NCBI RefSeq assembly: GCF_009799925.1
Contig: NZ_WELK01000004.1
Location: 124,001-188,000, forward strand
Reading direction: 5' to 3'
Source: Pseudomonas sp. R-28-1W-6
GTDB lineage: Bacteria; Pseudomonadota; Gammaproteobacteria; Pseudomonadales; Pseudomonadaceae
Length of the DNA stretch: 64,000 bases
The translations under genes were made by a program, and so were the position numbers. The notes under the pieces were generated by a model. That model saw only the letters and a program-made list of their open reading frames with translations. It was not told the DNA's origin and ran no database searches. This document shows positions 8,002 through 21,023 of the stretch, piece by piece. Positions within the stretch are counted from its first letter, which is position 1; each line of letters starts with the position of its first letter.

Positions 8002-8016
8002 GTTTTCAACAGCCTG
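8002..8016. repeat. Solitary end of the CAGGCTGTTGAAAA-type element
   Basis: GTTTTCAACAGCCTG matches the complement of the 5242-5257 inverted end. It is followed directly by TTAG, whose TTA is the stop codon (TAA) of the kinase gene read leftward. I find no matching partner end upstream, so this is probably a truncated element. Confidence 0.5.
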
Positions 8017-8538
8017 TTAGCCGAGCAGTCGGCGTACCTGTTCGATGGCCTGGGCCTCGCGCTGCAGCCAGTCGCCGCCGACCCCGGTCCAGGGGCGTGC
8101 ATGCCGCTGCAGCCAGTCGCCGCACGCCTGGTGAAAGCGCTGACGCTCGGTCAGTTGCGGCTGGCAGCGCTGGCCGTCGTCGTGCCAGTCCACGCCTTGC
8201 GGCGAGAGCAGCAGGTGCAGGTCGTAGTGTCGCTGCAGCAGCTCTGCTTCGAGCCAGTCCGGGCAGGCGCCGAACAGGGTCTGGCTCCAGAGCATATTGC
8301 TCAGCAGGTGGGTGTCGAGGATCAGCAGCTCGGGCGCTCTGGTGCGGGCGGCATCCTCCCAGGCCAGCTGGCCACGGGCGATGGCCGGGATATCTGCCAG
8401 ACGGGTGTCGCGCTGCTCCTGCTCGATGAAATGGCGCACGTATTCGCCGACCACCAGGCCGCCGAAGTGCCGCTGCAGGCGCTCGGCGAGAAAGGTCTTG
8501 CCGCTCGATTCGGGGCCGGTGAGCACCACGACTTTCAT
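8017..8538 (-). CDS. NadR-like nicotinamide riboside kinase (AAA_28)
   Basis: 173 residues. The P-loop GPESSGKT is at residues 8-15, followed by 'VGEYVRHFIEQ', an Asp-Thr-His segment (ILDTHLL) and HYDLHLLLSP, the layout of the kinase domain of NadR. The NMN adenylyltransferase and DNA-binding domains of full NadR are absent. The protein should phosphorylate nicotinamide riboside to NMN in NAD salvage. The start ATG 8538 overlaps the TGA of pnuC by four bases (ATGA), so the two are translationally coupled. Its TAA stop lies in a YTAR-type repeat junction. Confidence 0.85.
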   Translation of the reverse strand: MKVVVLTGPESSGKTFLAERLQRHFGGLVVGEYVRHFIEQEQRDTRLADIPAIARGQLAWEDAARTRAPELLILDTHLLSNMLWSQTLFGACPDWLEAELLQRHYDLHLLLSPQGVDWHDDGQRCQPQLTERQRFHQACGDWLQRHARPWTGVGGDWLQREAQAIEQVRRLLG

Positions 8539-9098
8539 GCGGTCTGCAGCCGCGTGGCGCGCCATTCACGCAGGCCGAGCAGCGCCAGAGCAGTGAAGGC
8601 GGCATACAGTCCGGCCGTCAGCCAGTAACCCTGGAAGCCGAAGAAACCGACATAGAGCACATCGACCAGAATCCACAGCACCCAGCACTGCCAGCGCTTG
8701 AGCGCCATCCACAGCTGGGCGAGCAGGCTGAAGGCGGTGAGCAGGGCGTCCGGCCAGGGATAGATGGCTTCGGTGAAGCTCTGCATGGCCAGCCCCAATG
8801 CCAGTCCGATAAACAGGGCCGCAGCCAGACCCAGGCTGACCTCCTGGCCGCCGGCCTGGCTGACCGGGCGCCGCCCGCTGTTGTCCACGCCCTGGCGCCA
8901 TTGCCACCAGCCGTACAGCTGCATGGCGGCGAACACGCCGTGCAGCAGCACCAGCGAATACAGGCGGGCGTCGAGGAAAAACCAGGCGTAGAGCAGCACC
9001 ATCACCAGGCCGATGGGCCAGCACAGGGCGTTCTGCCGCACGGTCAGCCAGACGGAGGTGATGCCCAGGGCGGAGGCGATGAGTTCGAGTGTCGTCAT
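8535..9098 (-). CDS. pnuC: PnuC nicotinamide riboside transporter
   Basis: 187 residues with seven predicted membrane segments. The family signatures are the WLTVRQN segment near residue 20, 'WPIGLVMVLLYAWFF', the WW motif in YGWWQW (about 67-72) and the C-terminal 'WILVDVLYVGFFGFQGY'. PnuC proteins facilitate diffusion of the uncharged nicotinamide riboside, which is then trapped by phosphorylation; the overlapping kinase gene downstream supplies that step. The gene is 32 bases downstream of the metH stop in the same direction, so it may be read from the metH transcript. Confidence 0.9.
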   Translation of the reverse strand: MTTLELIASALGITSVWLTVRQNALCWPIGLVMVLLYAWFFLDARLYSLVLLHGVFAAMQLYGWWQWRQGVDNSGRRPVSQAGGQEVSLGLAAALFIGLALGLAMQSFTEAIYPWPDALLTAFSLLAQLWMALKRWQCWVLWILVDVLYVGFFGFQGYWLTAGLYAAFTALALLGLREWRATRLQTA

Positions 9099-9130
9099 GT
9101 TGAGTAGGGACGCGTGGCGTCCCTGTGCAG

Positions 9131-12841
<3,711 letters not shown>

Positions 12842-13002
12842 GGAGGACTACCTGGAGAGAGCGGAAACAGAGGTGGCGATGATAGCAAAGCTGCATGCTT
12901 TTGCCGCACCTTGGGTTTTTCCATGAATTTTGCTCATGTTCAAGGCGCCCGCCGATTGGCCAGTGCGTTAGAATCGTCATTCGTACGAACAGGATAGGGT
13001 TT

Positions 13003-15288
13003 ATGTGGCGCCAGGGACTTGCGGTCTGCTTCTTCGTGTTCAGCTTTGCCGGCCTGGCCGGCGCCGGCGAAGCGCTGTCCTATGGCCGCGATATCCAGCC
13101 CATCCTCAGCGAGAAGTGCGTGGCCTGCCACGCCTGCTACGACGCGCCGTGCCAGCTCAACCTGGGCAGTGGCGAAGGCGTGCTGCGTGGCGCCAGCAAG
13201 CTGCCGGTGTACGACGGCACTCGCACCGAGGCGCAGGCGACCACGCGGTTGTACCTCGATGCCCATGGCGAGGCGGCCTGGCGCGCCAAGGGTTTTGCTT
13301 CGGTGCTGGATGCCCGGAGCGGGCAGGCCGCGCTGATGGCGCGCATGCTCGAACTGGGGCGCAGCAATCCGCCCACGCCGAATGCCAAGCTGCCGGCCGA
13401 CCTGGATATTTCCATCCGGCGCGACAACCAGTGCCCGCTGCCGGACGAGTTCGCCGCCTACCAGCAGAACTTCGCCCATGCCGGCATGCCGTTCGCCGTG
13501 GCCGGTCTCAGCGACGGCGAATACGCCACCCTGCAGCAGTGGCTGAAACAGGGCGCGCCGGTGGACGAGCAGGCGCTGCAGCCTTCGCCGGCCGAGCAGA
13601 AGCAGATCGCCGAATGGGAGAACCTGCTCAACGCGCCGGGAGCCCGCGAGGCGCTGGTCGGCCGCTGGCTGTTCGAGCACCTGTTCCTCGCCCACCTGTA
13701 CTTCGAGGGTGGCGAGCCGGGGCATTTCTTCCAGCTGGTGCGTTCGCGAACGCCCAGCGGCCAGCCGATCGATGCGATTGCCACCCGGCGGCCCAACGAA
13801 GACCCGGGCACCCAGGTGTACTACCGCCTGTGGCCGATCCAGGGTGTGATCGTGCACAAGACCCACATCACCTATGCGCTCAGCGCGAAGAAGCTGGCGC
13901 GGGTCAACGAACTATTTTACGGCACGCACTGGACGGCCGATGCGGTGCCCGGCTATGGCGCCCAACGGCGGGAAAACCCCTTCGAGACCTTCGCCGCCAT
14001 CCCGCCGCAGGCGCGCTACCAGTTCATGCTGGATAACGCCGAGTACTTCGTGCGCACCTTTATCCGCGGCCCGGTGTGCCGCGGGCAGATCGCCACCGAC
14101 GTGATCCGCGACAACTTCTGGGCGCTGTTCCAGGCCCCGGAACGTGACCTTTACCTCACCGATGCCGCCTACCGCGCAAAAGCCACGCCGCTGCTGGCCA
14201 TGCCCGGGCAGTTCGACGAGATCGGCGACCTGCTGGGGCTGTGGCGCAGCTATCGCAACAAGCGCAACGCGTACGAGGACCTGCGCCAGCAGGCCTATGC
14301 CGATGCGCCGGCACCCAGCTGGTCGAGCATCTGGGCCGGCAACGACAACGCGCTGCTGTCGATCTTCCGCCAGTACGACAGCGCCTCGGTGCGCAAGGGC
14401 CTGATCGGCGAGATCCCGCAGACCCTGTGGCTGCTGGATTTCCCGCTGTTCGAGCGCACCTACTACCAGCTGGTGGTCAACTTCGACGTGTTCGGCACGG
14501 TCTCGCACCAGGCGCAGACCCGGCTGTACTTCGACCTGATCCGCAACGGCGCCGAGCTGAACTTCCTCCGCCTGCTGCCGGCCGAGTCGCGCCAGGCCTA
14601 CCTGGACGACTGGTACCAGAGCAGCGGCCAGCTGAAGATGTGGCTGACCTATGTGGAGGCCGACCTGCATACCCCGACCGCCCTCAAGCTCGAAGGCAGC
14701 GACCCCAAACGCGCCTTTGCCGAGGTCCTGCTGCAGCGCTACGCCGACCTCAACGCGCGGCCCGACCCGATCAACCGCTGCCGCGGCGCGCACTGCTATC
14801 GCAATGGCCTGGATGAGCAACTGCGCAGCGCCGAGCAGGCCCTGAGCCGTCTGCCGGGCCGGCCGGCGGCGGGGCTCAAGGTGATCGAGCAGTTGCCGGA
14901 AGCCAGCCTGCTGCGCATCGAACTGGCCGGCGGCCGGCGCGAGGTCTACAGCCTGCTGCGCAACCGCGCGCACAGCAACGTGGCGTTCATCGTCGGTGAA
15001 TCGCTGCGCTACCAGCCGGGGCTGGACACCCTGACGGTCTACCCGGGGGTACTGACCAGCTACCCGAACTTCCTGTTCAATGTGCCGGTGGCCGAGGTGC
15101 CGGCATTCGTCAGCGCCTTGGAGCAGGCCCGCGATCAGCGGGCCTTCGACAGGCTGGTCGAGCGCTGGGGCATTCGCCGCAGCCACCCCGAGTTCTGGCG
15201 CTACTTCCACGACCTGTCGGCCCATATCCGCGAGACCGAGCCGGTGGAGGCGGGCGTGCTGGACATGAACCGCTACCAGAATCTGTGA
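13003..15288 (+). CDS. cti: Fatty acid cis/trans isomerase
   Basis: 761 residues, usual length for Cti. A Sec signal (about 1-21, ending GLAGAGEA) directs it to the periplasm. A c-type haem site CVACH is at residues 39-43, in the context YGRDIQPILSEKC, as in other Cti proteins. The rest matches the Cti architecture, with 'QVYYRLWPIQGVIVHKTHITY' and 'GTVSHQAQTRLYFD' segments, and ends in the 'DMNRYQNL' tail. Cti converts cis to trans unsaturated acyl chains in membrane phospholipids without ATP, giving rapid rigidification under solvent or heat stress; it is typical of Pseudomonas and Vibrio. ATG 13003 follows AGGATAGGG. Confidence 0.95.
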   Translation: MWRQGLAVCFFVFSFAGLAGAGEALSYGRDIQPILSEKCVACHACYDAPCQLNLGSGEGVLRGASKLPVYDGTRTEAQATTRLYLDAHGEAAWRAKGFASVLDARSGQAALMARMLELGRSNPPTPNAKLPADLDISIRRDNQCPLPDEFAAYQQNFAHAGMPFAVAGLSDGEYATLQQWLKQGAPVDEQALQPSPAEQKQIAEWENLLNAPGAREALVGRWLFEHLFLAHLYFEGGEPGHFFQLVRSRTPSGQPIDAIATRRPNEDPGTQVYYRLWPIQGVIVHKTHITYALSAKKLARVNELFYGTHWTADAVPGYGAQRRENPFETFAAIPPQARYQFMLDNAEYFVRTFIRGPVCRGQIATDVIRDNFWALFQAPERDLYLTDAAYRAKATPLLAMPGQFDEIGDLLGLWRSYRNKRNAYEDLRQQAYADAPAPSWSSIWAGNDNALLSIFRQYDSASVRKGLIGEIPQTLWLLDFPLFERTYYQLVVNFDVFGTVSHQAQTRLYFDLIRNGAELNFLRLLPAESRQAYLDDWYQSSGQLKMWLTYVEADLHTPTALKLEGSDPKRAFAEVLLQRYADLNARPDPINRCRGAHCYRNGLDEQLRSAEQALSRLPGRPAAGLKVIEQLPEASLLRIELAGGRREVYSLLRNRAHSNVAFIVGESLRYQPGLDTLTVYPGVLTSYPNFLFNVPVAEVPAFVSALEQARDQRAFDRLVERWGIRRSHPEFWRYFHDLSAHIRETEPVEAGVLDMNRYQNL

Positions 15289-15336
15289 CGGCAGCGGGCC
15301 GCGGCTGCACGGGGCGGCCGCTGGTCAAGAATTATT

Positions 15337-15994
<658 letters not shown>

Positions 15995-16028
15995 TCGGGG
16001 CGCCTCGGCGCCAGGCCAGTGCAGGGCA

Positions 16029-16056
16029 AGACAAGGCGACTTCGGTCGCCTTGTCT
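16029..16056. terminator. Bidirectional hairpin with TTCG loop
   Basis: 12-bp perfect stem AGACAAGGCGAC / GTCGCCTTGTCT around a TTCG tetraloop, between convergent nfuA and the MFS gene. The T tract is weak (GTTTG). Confidence 0.8.
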
Positions 16057-16091
16057 GTTTGTGGCGCTGGCGTGTGCCCGGCATCAGGCAT

Positions 16092-17261
16092 TCAGGCCGG
16101 TGCGGCTGCCTTGCCGGCGGCGCCGCGCAGGGCCAGCAGGGCCAGCGCCAGCAACGGCAGCATGGCCAGGTTCACCGGGTTCCAGCCGATGCTGCTGAGC
16201 AGCGCGCCGGAGGCGAACGAGGCGCCGGCCGCCACCGTGCCGTTGCCCAGCTCCATCAGGCCCTGGGCCTGGCCGCGTTCGCCGGGCGCATGGGCGCTGC
16301 CGAGCAGGGTCGTGCCGGCCACCAGCATCAGGTTCCAGCCCATGCCGAGCAGGCAGGAGGCGATGAGGAAATGCCCCAGGCCCTGGCCGGCCAGGGCGAC
16401 GCCGGCACTGAGCGCGAGCAGGGCGATGCCGAGCAGCGCCACGCGCTGGCTGCCGAGGCGGTCGACCAGCGGCCCGGCGACGAAGGCCGGGAGAAACATG
16501 CCGAGCATGTGCCACTGGATCACCCGTGCCCCGTCCTCCAGCGCCAGGCCACAGAAGCTCATGGCCAGCGGCGTGGCGTTCATCACCATGATCATCAGGC
16601 CGTGGCCGATGGCGGTGGTGGCCATGGCCGCGCGGATCCGCGGGCGTCCGAGCAGCTCGCCCAATCCGCGCAGGCCGCCGCTCGCCGGCGCCGGCACGCT
16701 GCCCTCGCGCAGGCCGGCGAGCGGCAGCAGGGCCAGCAGGGCGAGGGCGGCCAGCAGCAGGTAGGCGCCGACATAGGGGGTGGCCAGGGCGTTGCGCGAC
16801 CACAGGGTGAGGGTTGGCGCGAGCAATGCGGCGCACACCCCGCCGCCGATCACCCAGGCGCTGGCGCGGCCCTTGTGCGCCTCGTCCACCTCCTCCAGCG
16901 CGGCGAAGCGGTAGTACATCGCCGAGGCCTGGTACACGCCGATCGGCAGGGCGCCCAGGCAGAACAGCAGGAAGCTCGCCTGCCACACACCCAGGGCGCT
17001 GAGCAGGCCGCCGCCGATACCGGCCAGCGCGCCGAGCAGCAACCCCGGGCGGCGCCCGTGGCGCTGCATGAACAGTGACAGCGGCTGGGTGCTCAGCAGG
17101 TTGCCGAGCACCAGCAGGGCCAGCGGCAGGGTGGCCAGGCTGTTCAGGGGCGCCAGTTGCAGGCCGACCAGGGCGGTCAGGGTGATGCCGATCATCGAGC
17201 AGCTCCAGTACAGCGCCTGGGCGATGAACAGGCGCAGCAGGGTCGGGTTGCGCAGCAGCAT
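16092..17261 (-). CDS. MFS transporter
   Basis: 389 residues with twelve predicted membrane segments. The loop 2-3 motif is degenerate (MQRHGRRPGLLLG) and the second half carries GPLVDRLGSQRVALLG, the usual MFS motif A. The substrate is unknown; the short length and domain pattern fit drug:proton-antiporter-like or YbjJ-like members. Start ATG 17261 gives the first helix at residue 8, and longer frames upstream overlap the HPP gene. It is the last gene of a tightly spaced operon (9 bases after HPP, which follows DUF1272 and a GlxA-type regulator). Confidence 0.85.
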   Translation of the reverse strand: MLLRNPTLLRLFIAQALYWSCSMIGITLTALVGLQLAPLNSLATLPLALLVLGNLLSTQPLSLFMQRHGRRPGLLLGALAGIGGGLLSALGVWQASFLLFCLGALPIGVYQASAMYYRFAALEEVDEAHKGRASAWVIGGGVCAALLAPTLTLWSRNALATPYVGAYLLLAALALLALLPLAGLREGSVPAPASGGLRGLGELLGRPRIRAAMATTAIGHGLMIMVMNATPLAMSFCGLALEDGARVIQWHMLGMFLPAFVAGPLVDRLGSQRVALLGIALLALSAGVALAGQGLGHFLIASCLLGMGWNLMLVAGTTLLGSAHAPGERGQAQGLMELGNGTVAAGASFASGALLSSIGWNPVNLAMLPLLALALLALRGAAGKAAAPA

Positions 17262-17269
17262 GCTCGGCC

Positions 17270-17779
17270 TCACCAGTATTTCGGGTAACGCCCGCTGCGC
17301 GTGGCGTTGTTGAAGAACAGCGCCACCAGGACCAGCAGCAGGGCACCGACCAGGGTGGGGAAGAGCAGGAAGCCCCAGCCCGGCTGGGCCAGGAAGATGA
17401 TCACCGGGTTGGAACCGGCCGGCGGGTGCACGGTGCGGGTCAGCATCATCAGGGCGATGGCGCTGCCGACGGCCAGGGCCAGCACCCACCACTGTGGGCC
17501 GAAGGCATGCAGGAACGCCAGGCCCACCAGGGAGCTGAGCAGGTGCCCGCCGATCACGTTGCGCGGCTGCGAGAAGGGCAGATCGGCGAAGCCGAATACC
17601 AGCACGCAGGAGGCGCCGAAGGAGCCGAGCAGCAGGCTCAGCGACAGCAGGTCGCCGGCGCTGGCCACGCAGGCGATGGCCAGCACACCGCCCAGCCAGG
17701 CCAGGGCAACCTGCTGCAGGCTGGCGCGTGGCGGCAGGGCAAGGGCGTCGCCGCGGAATTTACGTAGAAGCATGAGCAT
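17270..17779 (-). CDS. HPP family integral membrane protein
   Basis: 169 residues with four membrane helices. The HPP signature is present near residue 120-130 (RTVHPPAGSNPVI). HPP proteins of cyanobacteria and plastids transport nitrite; a bacterial role is inferred only. Start ATG 17779 has AGGAA six bases upstream; ATG 17773 is an alternative. It sits 11 bases after the DUF1272 gene and 8 bases before the MFS gene, so it should be cotranscribed with both. Confidence 0.85.
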   Translation of the reverse strand: MLMLLRKFRGDALALPPRASLQQVALAWLGGVLAIACVASAGDLLSLSLLLGSFGASCVLVFGFADLPFSQPRNVIGGHLLSSLVGLAFLHAFGPQWWVLALAVGSAIALMMLTRTVHPPAGSNPVIIFLAQPGWGFLLFPTLVGALLLVLVALFFNNATRSGRYPKYW

Positions 17780-17790
17780 GGCGGGGTTCC

Positions 17791-18039
17791 TCAGCGATTG
17801 GCCTGGCAGCCGCCAGGCTTGTGGATGCGCACGGTGGAGGGTGGGTTGGCGGCCAGCGTGGCGGCCGGGCGAATCGGCCGGCGCAGCAGCTCGCCGCCGC
17901 AGTTGGGGCAGTGGCCGTGCAGGCGCTGTTCTGCACAGGCGCGACAGAAGGTGCACTCGAACGAGCAGATCATCGCGTCCGCCGAGTCGGGCGGCAGGTC
18001 ACGGTCGCAGCATTCGCAGCCGGGGCGTAGTTGCAGCAT
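17791..18039 (-). CDS. DUF1272 cysteine-rich protein
   Basis: 82 residues with eight conserved cysteines arranged as treble-clef-like pairs (CECC, CSFECTFCRAC, CPNC), probably binding zinc. It matches DUF1272 (PF06906) along nearly its whole length: LRPGCECC, DRDLPPDSADAMICSFECTF and the C-terminal GGELLRRP. Function is unknown; the family is common in proteobacteria as a short stand-alone protein. It lies 15 bases downstream of the GlxA-type regulator and 11 bases upstream of the HPP gene. Confidence 0.85.
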   Translation of the reverse strand: MLQLRPGCECCDRDLPPDSADAMICSFECTFCRACAEQRLHGHCPNCGGELLRRPIRPAATLAANPPSTVRIHKPGGCQANR

Positions 18040-18054
18040 GGTTATCTCTCCTGT

Positions 18055-19047
18055 TCAGGCGAAGCGTTCGGCATAGTCCTGGGGACTGACCGCCAGGTGC
18101 TTGTGAAAGGTGCGGCGCAGGTTTTCCGGGTGGTTGAAGCCGGTCAGCCGCGCCACCGTGCCGATCGAGGCGCCGCTGTCCTGCAGCAGCGCGCGCGCCG
18201 CCTCCAGGCGCAGGCGCTCGACGTAGCGCCCCGGGCCCATGCCCAGCTCCTGGACGAACAGGCGCGACAGGCTGCGGCTGGACAGGTTGGCCTGGCTGGC
18301 CAGGGCCTCCAGCGACAGGTCCGCCGCGAGGTTCTGCGCCATCCACTCGAGCAGACCGAGCAGACGTGGCGTGCGGTTGGCCTGCGGGGTGAGCAGGGCG
18401 CTGAACTGCGCCTGGCCGCCGGGGCGACGGAGGAACATCACCAGGCGCCGGGCCACGGCCAGGGCCAGCGGGCGACCCAGATCGGCCTCGACCAGGGCTA
18501 GGGCCAGGTCGATGCCGGCGGTGACTCCGGCCGAGGTGAACACATGGGCTTCGCCATCGCGGCCGCTGGGGTCATAGGTGTGCAGGCGATTGCCGTCCAC
18601 CTCGACCCGCGGGTAGGCGCGCAGCGCCTCGACATCGGCCCAGTGGGTGGTCGCCCGGCGCCCGTCGAGCAGCCCGGCGGCGGCCAGGATCAGCGCCCCG
18701 GAACACACCGAGCCGAGGCGGCGCAGCCGGGGTTCGGCCGCCCTTAGCCACTCAAGCAGCTGCTGGTTCCGGCATTGCGCGGCCTCGCCGAGGCCGCCGG
18801 GAATCAGCAGGGTGTCCAGCTCGGCGGGATCGCTATCGCGCCAGGCCTGCTCGGCGACCAGCTGGAAGCCCGCCGAGGTGGCGACCGGGCCGGTTTGCTC
18901 GGCCAGCACCCGCAAGCGGTAGGCCGGCGGCAGGCCCTGGCGTTGGCACTCGACATTGGCCGAGGCGAACACCTGCAGCGGGCCGCTGACATCCAGGCTC
19001 ATCACGTCGGGGTAGATCAGGCAGGCAATGGTCCGGGGGGCGTCCAT
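18055..19047 (-). CDS. GlxA-family AraC-type transcriptional regulator
   Basis: 330 residues. The N-terminal two-thirds is a DJ-1/PfpI glutamine-amidotransferase-like fold with a nucleophile-elbow Cys in GSVCSGALILAAAGLLDG (about residue 112), and the C-terminal third is an AraC double helix-turn-helix (LSLEALASQANLSSRSLSRLF and 'GFNHPENLRRTF'). In this family the amidotransferase-like part senses a small nitrogen metabolite rather than catalysing. It heads a four-gene operon of DUF1272, HPP and MFS and may autoregulate it. ATG 19047 is chosen from the family start (MDAPRTIACLIYPDV); the in-frame ATG at 19095 adds an unrelated tail. Confidence 0.9.
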   Translation of the reverse strand: MDAPRTIACLIYPDVMSLDVSGPLQVFASANVECQRQGLPPAYRLRVLAEQTGPVATSAGFQLVAEQAWRDSDPAELDTLLIPGGLGEAAQCRNQQLLEWLRAAEPRLRRLGSVCSGALILAAAGLLDGRRATTHWADVEALRAYPRVEVDGNRLHTYDPSGRDGEAHVFTSAGVTAGIDLALALVEADLGRPLALAVARRLVMFLRRPGGQAQFSALLTPQANRTPRLLGLLEWMAQNLAADLSLEALASQANLSSRSLSRLFVQELGMGPGRYVERLRLEAARALLQDSGASIGTVARLTGFNHPENLRRTFHKHLAVSPQDYAERFA

Positions 19048-19162
19048 GGGCGTTTCTCGCAGGAAGATGGACGCAGTCTGCGCTCGGCTTGCCATGGCGA
19101 CAATGACAATAAACCCACAGATATGGACAGGTCCGTGTCGTGCGAATCCCGTTTCGCCGGCA

Positions 19163-19198
19163 ATAAAAACCCCCTCGCCCAGAGGGGCAGAGGGGGTT
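19163..19198 (-). terminator. Rho-independent terminator
   Basis: Read on the minus strand, a CCCCCTC / GAGGGGG stem with an inner hairpin ends in a run of five T (fwd AAAAA at 19165-19169). It closes the 88-residue hypothetical gene. Confidence 0.8.
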
Positions 19199-19230
19199 GG
19201 GGTGGCGGCAGGCCGGGGGAGTGCGAAGTC

Positions 19231-19497
19231 TTACTCCGGCATGCTCCACGGCTCGAGGTCGTAGCCCTGGCGACTCAGTTGTTCGCGCGACTGGGTCAGG
19301 ACATCGGCCAGTTGCGCCGGGTCGCGGTAGGTGCTGCTGGTCAGGCGGGTCTGGCCGACGCGGGTGTTGGTGCGGTCGATCACGGTCAGGCTGAGTTCGC
19401 CGCTACCGTCCTGCTGGGTCCAGGCTACACACTGGAACGGCTGGAAGGCGCGACCAGCAATCAGGAGTGCTTCGTTGACGCGGAGCAGAGTGTTCAT
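19231..19497 (-). CDS. Small conserved hypothetical protein
   Basis: 88 residues, soluble, no signal peptide or membrane segment. The sequence is beta-rich in the middle (QCVAWTQQDGSGELSLTVID) and ends in a helical part with 'QSREQLSRQGYDLEPWSMPE'. I do not recognise a named family. ATG 19497 is preceded by GGAG at a spacing of about ten bases. The gene is followed by its own terminator, so it is transcribed alone. Confidence 0.65.
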   Translation of the reverse strand: MNTLLRVNEALLIAGRAFQPFQCVAWTQQDGSGELSLTVIDRTNTRVGQTRLTSSTYRDPAQLADVLTQSREQLSRQGYDLEPWSMPE

Positions 19498-19737
19498 GGG
19501 TCTGTATCTCCAATGGATGCCCAATATGCGATCTGGCCGACGAAAGCGTGTAATACCGTGGCCTGTACTGTGTTGATGACGAAACCTGACCCTGAAGTCA
19601 CAAGCTGTCGTAAAAACGCAGCAATATGTCGCATGTGTCCGATTTACGGAGTTTTCCCGCCCACCAGGCAGAAAAATGGAACCACCGCCGATTGCGCTTA
19701 TCCTAAACAGGTAACCCCATCACACAGGAGTGTTCCC

Positions 19738-19929
19738 ATGGGCTCGTTCGTGAGCGGTCTTCTCAGCCTCGTCATTCTGGTCCTGGATATCTGGGCGATC
19801 ATCAACGTGGTGAAAAGCAATGCGGAAACCCTGATGAAAGTCGTCTGGGTCCTGCTGATCGTCTTCCTTCCGGTGCTTGGCCTGATCATCTGGGCCCTGG
19901 CCGGTCCGCGCGGCAACGTCCGTCTGTAA
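19738..19929 (+). CDS. PLDc_N-type small membrane protein
   Basis: 63 residues: two hydrophobic helices (about 6-28 and 36-56) joined by a short polar loop, and a basic tail. This is the N-terminal membrane module of bacterial cardiolipin synthases (PLDc_N, PF13396), here as a stand-alone protein without catalytic domain. Signature elements are '[13 protein letters not shown]' and '[14 protein letters not shown]'. Role unknown. Start ATG 19738 follows CAGGAG at seven bases. No cardiolipin synthase lies nearby. Confidence 0.8.
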   Translation: MGSFVSGLLSLVILVLDIWAIINVVKSNAETLMKVVWVLLIVFLPVLGLIIWALAGPRGNVRL

Positions 19930-20095
19930 ACCGCGGCGCGGCCTGAACATCGCCCTGCCCAGTGGATCTACCGCAGGCAGGCGCTCCAGTTTGGCTCCAG
20001 CGGTGGAGCCACCCCGGTTATGCCCTTACAATGCGCGCCTTTTCATGGGCGGGTGTCAGTCCGTCCGCATCCACCACCTCGACGGGGGACTACCC

Positions 20096-20956
<861 letters not shown>

Positions 20957-20973
20957 AGGTGCAGCAGAACATG

Positions 20974-20999
20974 AAAAAGCCGGCGCAAGCCGGCTTTTT
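20974..20999. terminator. Bidirectional rho-independent terminator
   Basis: Stem AAAAAGCCGGC / GCCGGCTTTTT with a GCAA loop, serving convergent speE and the chemoreceptor gene. Confidence 0.92.
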
Positions 21000-21023
21000 C
21001 ATGTCTGGTGCCCGTGGCTGGTT

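Noticed and set aside
12842..13002. Cobalamin riboswitch upstream of metH
   Set aside because: No B12-box-like sequence or matching structure seen in the 160 bases.
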